Origin: an uncultured bacterium
GTDB taxonomy: Bacteria; Patescibacteriota; Patescibacteriia; UBA1558; GWA2-36-10
Direction of reading: 5' to 3'
Assembly (NCBI GenBank): GCA_937912185.1
Contig: CALDOH010000003.1
Coordinates: 1 to 8,281, forward strand
DNA length: 8,281 nt
Shown here: positions 6,332-8,281 of the stretch, piece after piece
How positions within the stretch are numbered: the stretch's first letter is position 1
How the letters are laid out: every line of letters begins with the position of its first letter
Program-made: the position numbers and the translations under genes
Notes under the pieces: generated by a model
The model's input: only the letters and a program-made list of their open reading frames with translations
The model's database searches: none
What the model was told of the DNA's origin: nothing

Positions 6332-7573
6332 TTATTCATAACGTAAAGCCTCAATTGGACTAAGCTTGGCAGCTTTTCTGGCAGGATACCAACCAAAAAC
6401 CAAACCAATAACGATAGTAAACCCGACCGCTAGAATGATAGATCCAGCTGAGACAACAAAGGCCCATTCATAACCCATGGCATTAGCTACAACACTGACA
6501 ATAAAGGCTATAAATACCCCAAACATAATACCAACTATCCCACCAAATAAAGTCAAAATAATGGTCTGAATTAGGTAATGCAAACTAATATCACGCCTAG
6601 TAGCACCCACTGCTTTCCTCAAACCAATCTCCCTAGTACTTTCAGATACAGATACCAACATGATATTCATAATACCAATACCACCGACCAGAAGCGATAT
6701 GGCTGCTACCATGGCCAAAAAATAATTCAAAGTAGTAGTGATATCATCCAAGGTGCTCAAAGCCTCTTGCTGAGACCTAACTGAAAAATCATCATCGTGA
6801 GGATCATCAATATCATGCTGATCACGAAGCACTCCTCTTACCTGTTCAGCTACATACTCCATATCAGCCCCCGACGCAACCTTGACCCTGATAAAAGTAA
6901 GGTAATTTATACCTAACATTAATTTTTGGCCAGTAAATAGAGGAATAAAAATTTGATCATCATTGTCCTGGAAAGCCGCTGTACCCCTTTCCTTCATTAC
7001 ACCAATAACCCTAAAGGGTTCTTTATTAATCTTTATACTCTCACCGATTGGATTATTGTTAGCAAACAATTCATTGGCTACTGATGACCCTAAGACCGCT
7101 ACCCGAGATACCTGATCTGCTTCTTCTGGACTAAAGAAACGACCCTTGTCTACCTCTGCGTTCGTTTCTACCATTAAATATTCGTCAGTTACTCCCAAGA
7201 AACTAGTATCATCTGTCTTGTTTTGCCAAGAAGCGGTTGCTACACCCCTAACATAGGCCGAAACGGCTGTAACACCCTCTATCCTATCGGCAATTGCTAC
7301 AGCATCGTCATATATTAAGGTAGTGATATTCAAACCCATAACAGAAGCTGGTGGGCCGTCCTCTTCACTACCACCAGGCAAAACCGCCAAAAGGTCACTA
7401 CCAATTCCTTGTATTTGATTGACCACCAGACTATGAGCACCAGCACCTAGGGCCATAATAATAATTACCGCTGAAATACCAATAATAATACCGAGACTAG
7501 TCAAAAAAGAGCGCATCTTATTACGCTTTAATGTTTTTACAGTATTTATACAATTGTAAAAATCAATACGCAT
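6332..7573 (-). CDS. MacB/FtsX-type ABC transporter permease 1
   Basis: Membrane subunit of the same transporter. The 413 residues give the MacB plan: TM1 at about 23-45, a large extracytoplasmic domain at about 46-280 containing the family segment DKGRFFSPEEADQVSRVAVLG (141-161 region), then TM2 (282-307), TM3 (331-361) and TM4 (372-395). Motifs: GGIGIMNIML (about 296-305), EIGLRKAVGAT (314-324) and the ending GWYPARKAAKLSPIEALRYE. It lies between the ATPase gene (87-base gap) and permease 2 (83-base gap), so the three form one operon. Two non-identical permeases with one ATPase could give a heterodimeric complex like LolC/LolE; alternatively each could form homodimers with the same ATPase. 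It starts at ATG 7573, directly after ACGGG at the base of a leader stem and without a normal Shine-Dalgarno sequence; this start gives the expected short cytoplasmic N-terminus before TM1. Confidence 0.93.
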   Translation of the reverse strand: MRIDFYNCINTVKTLKRNKMRSFLTSLGIIIGISAVIIIMALGAGAHSLVVNQIQGIGSDLLAVLPGGSEEDGPPASVMGLNITTLIYDDAVAIADRIEGVTAVSAYVRGVATASWQNKTDDTSFLGVTDEYLMVETNAEVDKGRFFSPEEADQVSRVAVLGSSVANELFANNNPIGESIKINKEPFRVIGVMKERGTAAFQDNDDQIFIPLFTGQKLMLGINYLTFIRVKVASGADMEYVAEQVRGVLRDQHDIDDPHDDDFSVRSQQEALSTLDDITTTLNYFLAMVAAISLLVGGIGIMNIMLVSVSESTREIGLRKAVGATRRDISLHYLIQTIILTLFGGIVGIMFGVFIAFIVSVVANAMGYEWAFVVSAGSIILAVGFTIVIGLVFGWYPARKAAKLSPIEALRYE

Positions 7574-7652
7574 CCCGTTAAAAATTATAGTTAAATAGTT
7601 TATTTATCATTTTTCTTTATATCCCGCCATAACACGTGAATTTCTAACGGGA
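7573..7652 (-). promoter_or_regulatory. Structured leader of permease 1 (copy A of the GTCCCGT element)
   Basis: On the minus strand TCCCGTTAGAAATT (plus 7639-7652) and AATTTTTAACGGGA (plus 7573-7586) match as inverted repeats at 13 of 14 positions; the remaining position is a G-U in RNA, so 14 continuous pairs are possible. The final A is the first base of the permease 1 ATG. The far arm begins 8 bases after the ATPase stop. The 52-base loop holds GGCGGGATATAAAG and a 10-codon open frame (7578-7610). This is the best-paired of the three copies. Confidence 0.65.
7578..7610 (-). CDS. Putative leader peptide MINKLFNYNF upstream of permease 1
   Basis: ATG at 7610 opens a 10-codon frame ending in TAA at 7578-7580, four bases before the permease 1 ATG. 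It corresponds in position and length to the frame at 6253-6285 before permease 2. It lies within the loop and inner arm of the leader stem, so translating it would open the stem and expose the permease start (inference). No convincing Shine-Dalgarno sequence precedes it, only AAAG with a GCGGG further upstream. Confidence 0.35.
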   Translation of the reverse strand: MINKLFNYNF

Positions 7653-7660
7653 CGCATAAT

Positions 7661-8281
7661 TTATTTTAATTGCCCATCGCCTTCAAATCTAACTTGAGCT
7701 TTGTTGATCTCGTCAGAAATAATTTTACCATCAATCATTTGAATAATTCGCTTGGCATATTTAGCCGTAGTAGATTCATGGGTAACCAAAACTACGGTCT
7801 TACCATGATCACTAAGTTTATCTAAAATAGACATAATCTGAATACCAGATTTAGAATCTAGGTTTCCAGTAGGTTCATCAGCAAAAATAATATCTGGCTT
7901 GTTTACCAAAGCCCGAGCAATAGCCACGCGCTGTTTTTCACCGCCTGACAACTGATTGGATAAATGATCACGGCGATGCTCAAGACCAACACTCCTGATA
8001 GCATCGTCTACATCCTTAATATCTGTCTTGCCGTGTGCATACAAAAGTGGCAAACGGACATTTTCCCAAACTGTAGTCTTGGGTAAAAGATTAAAGCTCT
8101 GAAAAACAAAACCCACTTTTTTATTACGATAGTCAGCTAAAGTATCATCATTTAAACTGGACACATCTTTATCATCAAAACGATATTGTCCCTTAGTCAA
8201 AGTATCTAAGAAACCTAAGATGTGCATCAAGGTAGACTTACCAGAACCAGATGGCCCCATAATAGCTAGGAACTCTCCTTT
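7661..8281 (-). CDS. ABC transporter ATP-binding protein, MacB/LolD type, N-terminus beyond window
   Basis: Cytoplasmic ATPase that powers the two permeases encoded downstream. 206 residues are visible; the frame stays open to the edge and begins with KGEFLAI before the Walker A motif, so about 30 N-terminal residues are missing, judging by MacB/LolD proteins. The ATG at 8260 falls within the strand leading into Walker A and is not the true start. Motifs in order: Walker [11 protein letters not shown]-loop [20 protein letters not shown] signature [15 protein letters not shown], Walker [14 protein letters not shown] and H-loop VTHE. The NLLP..T..ENV and DEPTGNLDS forms are typical of the MacB/LolD/FtsE group. 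The stop is TAA at 7661-7663. A membrane-fusion (HlyD/MacA-like) gene often precedes such ATPases and may lie just outside the window. Confidence 0.95.
   Translation of the reverse strand, partial: KGEFLAIMGPSGSGKSTLMHILGFLDTLTKGQYRFDDKDVSSLNDDTLADYRNKKVGFVFQSFNLLPKTTVWENVRLPLLYAHGKTDIKDVDDAIRSVGLEHRRDHLSNQLSGGEKQRVAIARALVNKPDIIFADEPTGNLDSKSGIQIMSILDKLSDHGKTVVLVTHESTTAKYAKRIIQMIDGKIISDEINKAQVRFEGDGQLK

Noticed and set aside
7573..7600. TATAAT close to each of the three start codons in the leaders, suggesting -10 boxes and leaderless mRNAs
   Set aside because: No acceptable -35 hexamer lies 16-18 bases upstream in any copy, and the hrcA copy already has a complete promoter upstream. The hexamer is part of the conserved AT-rich inner arm.
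7608..7658. Second short frame, ATG at 7658 to TGA at 7608, overlapping the leader peptide start by ATGA
   Set aside because: The equivalent position before permease 2 has no such frame (GTG followed shortly by TGA), so there is no sign of conservation.
1..8281. Alternative genetic code with UGA as glycine, known in some CPR lineages
   Set aside because: All genes read through conserved domains under the standard code without in-frame TGA, conserved glycines use GGN codons, and stops are TAA or TAG. Absence of TGA stops in eight genes is not enough to argue for recoding.

Overview
The window is an AT-rich piece of a bacterial chromosome with every recognisable gene on the minus strand. Read in the direction of transcription (from base 8281 down to base 1) it holds two gene blocks. 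The first is the end of a MacB/LolCDE-type ABC transporter operon: one ATPase cut by the window edge, then two tandem paralogous FtsX/MacB-fold permeases. The second is a complete-looking class I heat-shock operon: CIRCE operator and promoter, hrcA, grpE, a small heat-shock protein gene, a small zinc-ribbon gene, dnaK, and dnaJ, which is cut by the other edge. Dense GC-rich palindromic repeats in the intergenic gaps, a very short HrcA, an unfamiliar zinc-ribbon gene inside the dnaK operon and weak Shine-Dalgarno use together suggest a Patescibacteria/CPR (Parcubacteria-like) genome. That assignment is an inference from style; there is no marker gene such as rRNA here. The standard genetic code fits: of eight visible stop codons seven are TAA and one is TAG.

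Layout (plus coordinates): dnaJ 1-648 (partial, 216 residues visible); GC-rich hairpin 663-716; dnaK 722-2638; palindromic repeat 2668-2743; zinc-ribbon protein 2756-3091; palindromic repeat 3115-3185; hsp20 3196-3597; grpE 3613-4119; hairpin cluster 4151-4213, which runs into the 3' end of hrcA; hrcA 4173-4865; structured leader 4865-4932; hrcA promoter and CIRCE 4944-4982; permease 2 5013-6248; leader 6248-6323; permease 1 6332-7573; leader 7573-7652; ATPase 7661-8281. No gap between genes reaches 300 bases.

How it works: HrcA would bind CIRCE, whose 9-bp spacer carries the -35 hexamer of the operon's promoter, and so shut off its own transcription together with GrpE, Hsp20, DnaK and DnaJ. 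GrpE and DnaJ are the nucleotide-exchange factor and J-domain co-chaperone of DnaK, and Hsp20 is a holdase that passes clients to DnaK. The ABC genes would build an energised membrane complex of one ATPase and two permease subunits; its substrate cannot be read from the sequence.

The most unusual structure is a family of three related leaders, directly before hrcA and before both permeases. Each begins with GTCCCGT, ends with an arm (ACGGGATG or ATGGGATG) that includes the start codon, and can fold into a long stem that places the A of AUG at its base. The seventh base pair covaries between copies. Inside the two permease leaders is a 10-codon open frame of equal length and similar sequence (MINKLFNYNF and MINNIFYYNF), whose stop codon lies four bases before the permease AUG. 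This could be a translational control element, or a small mobile repeat that has been co-opted.
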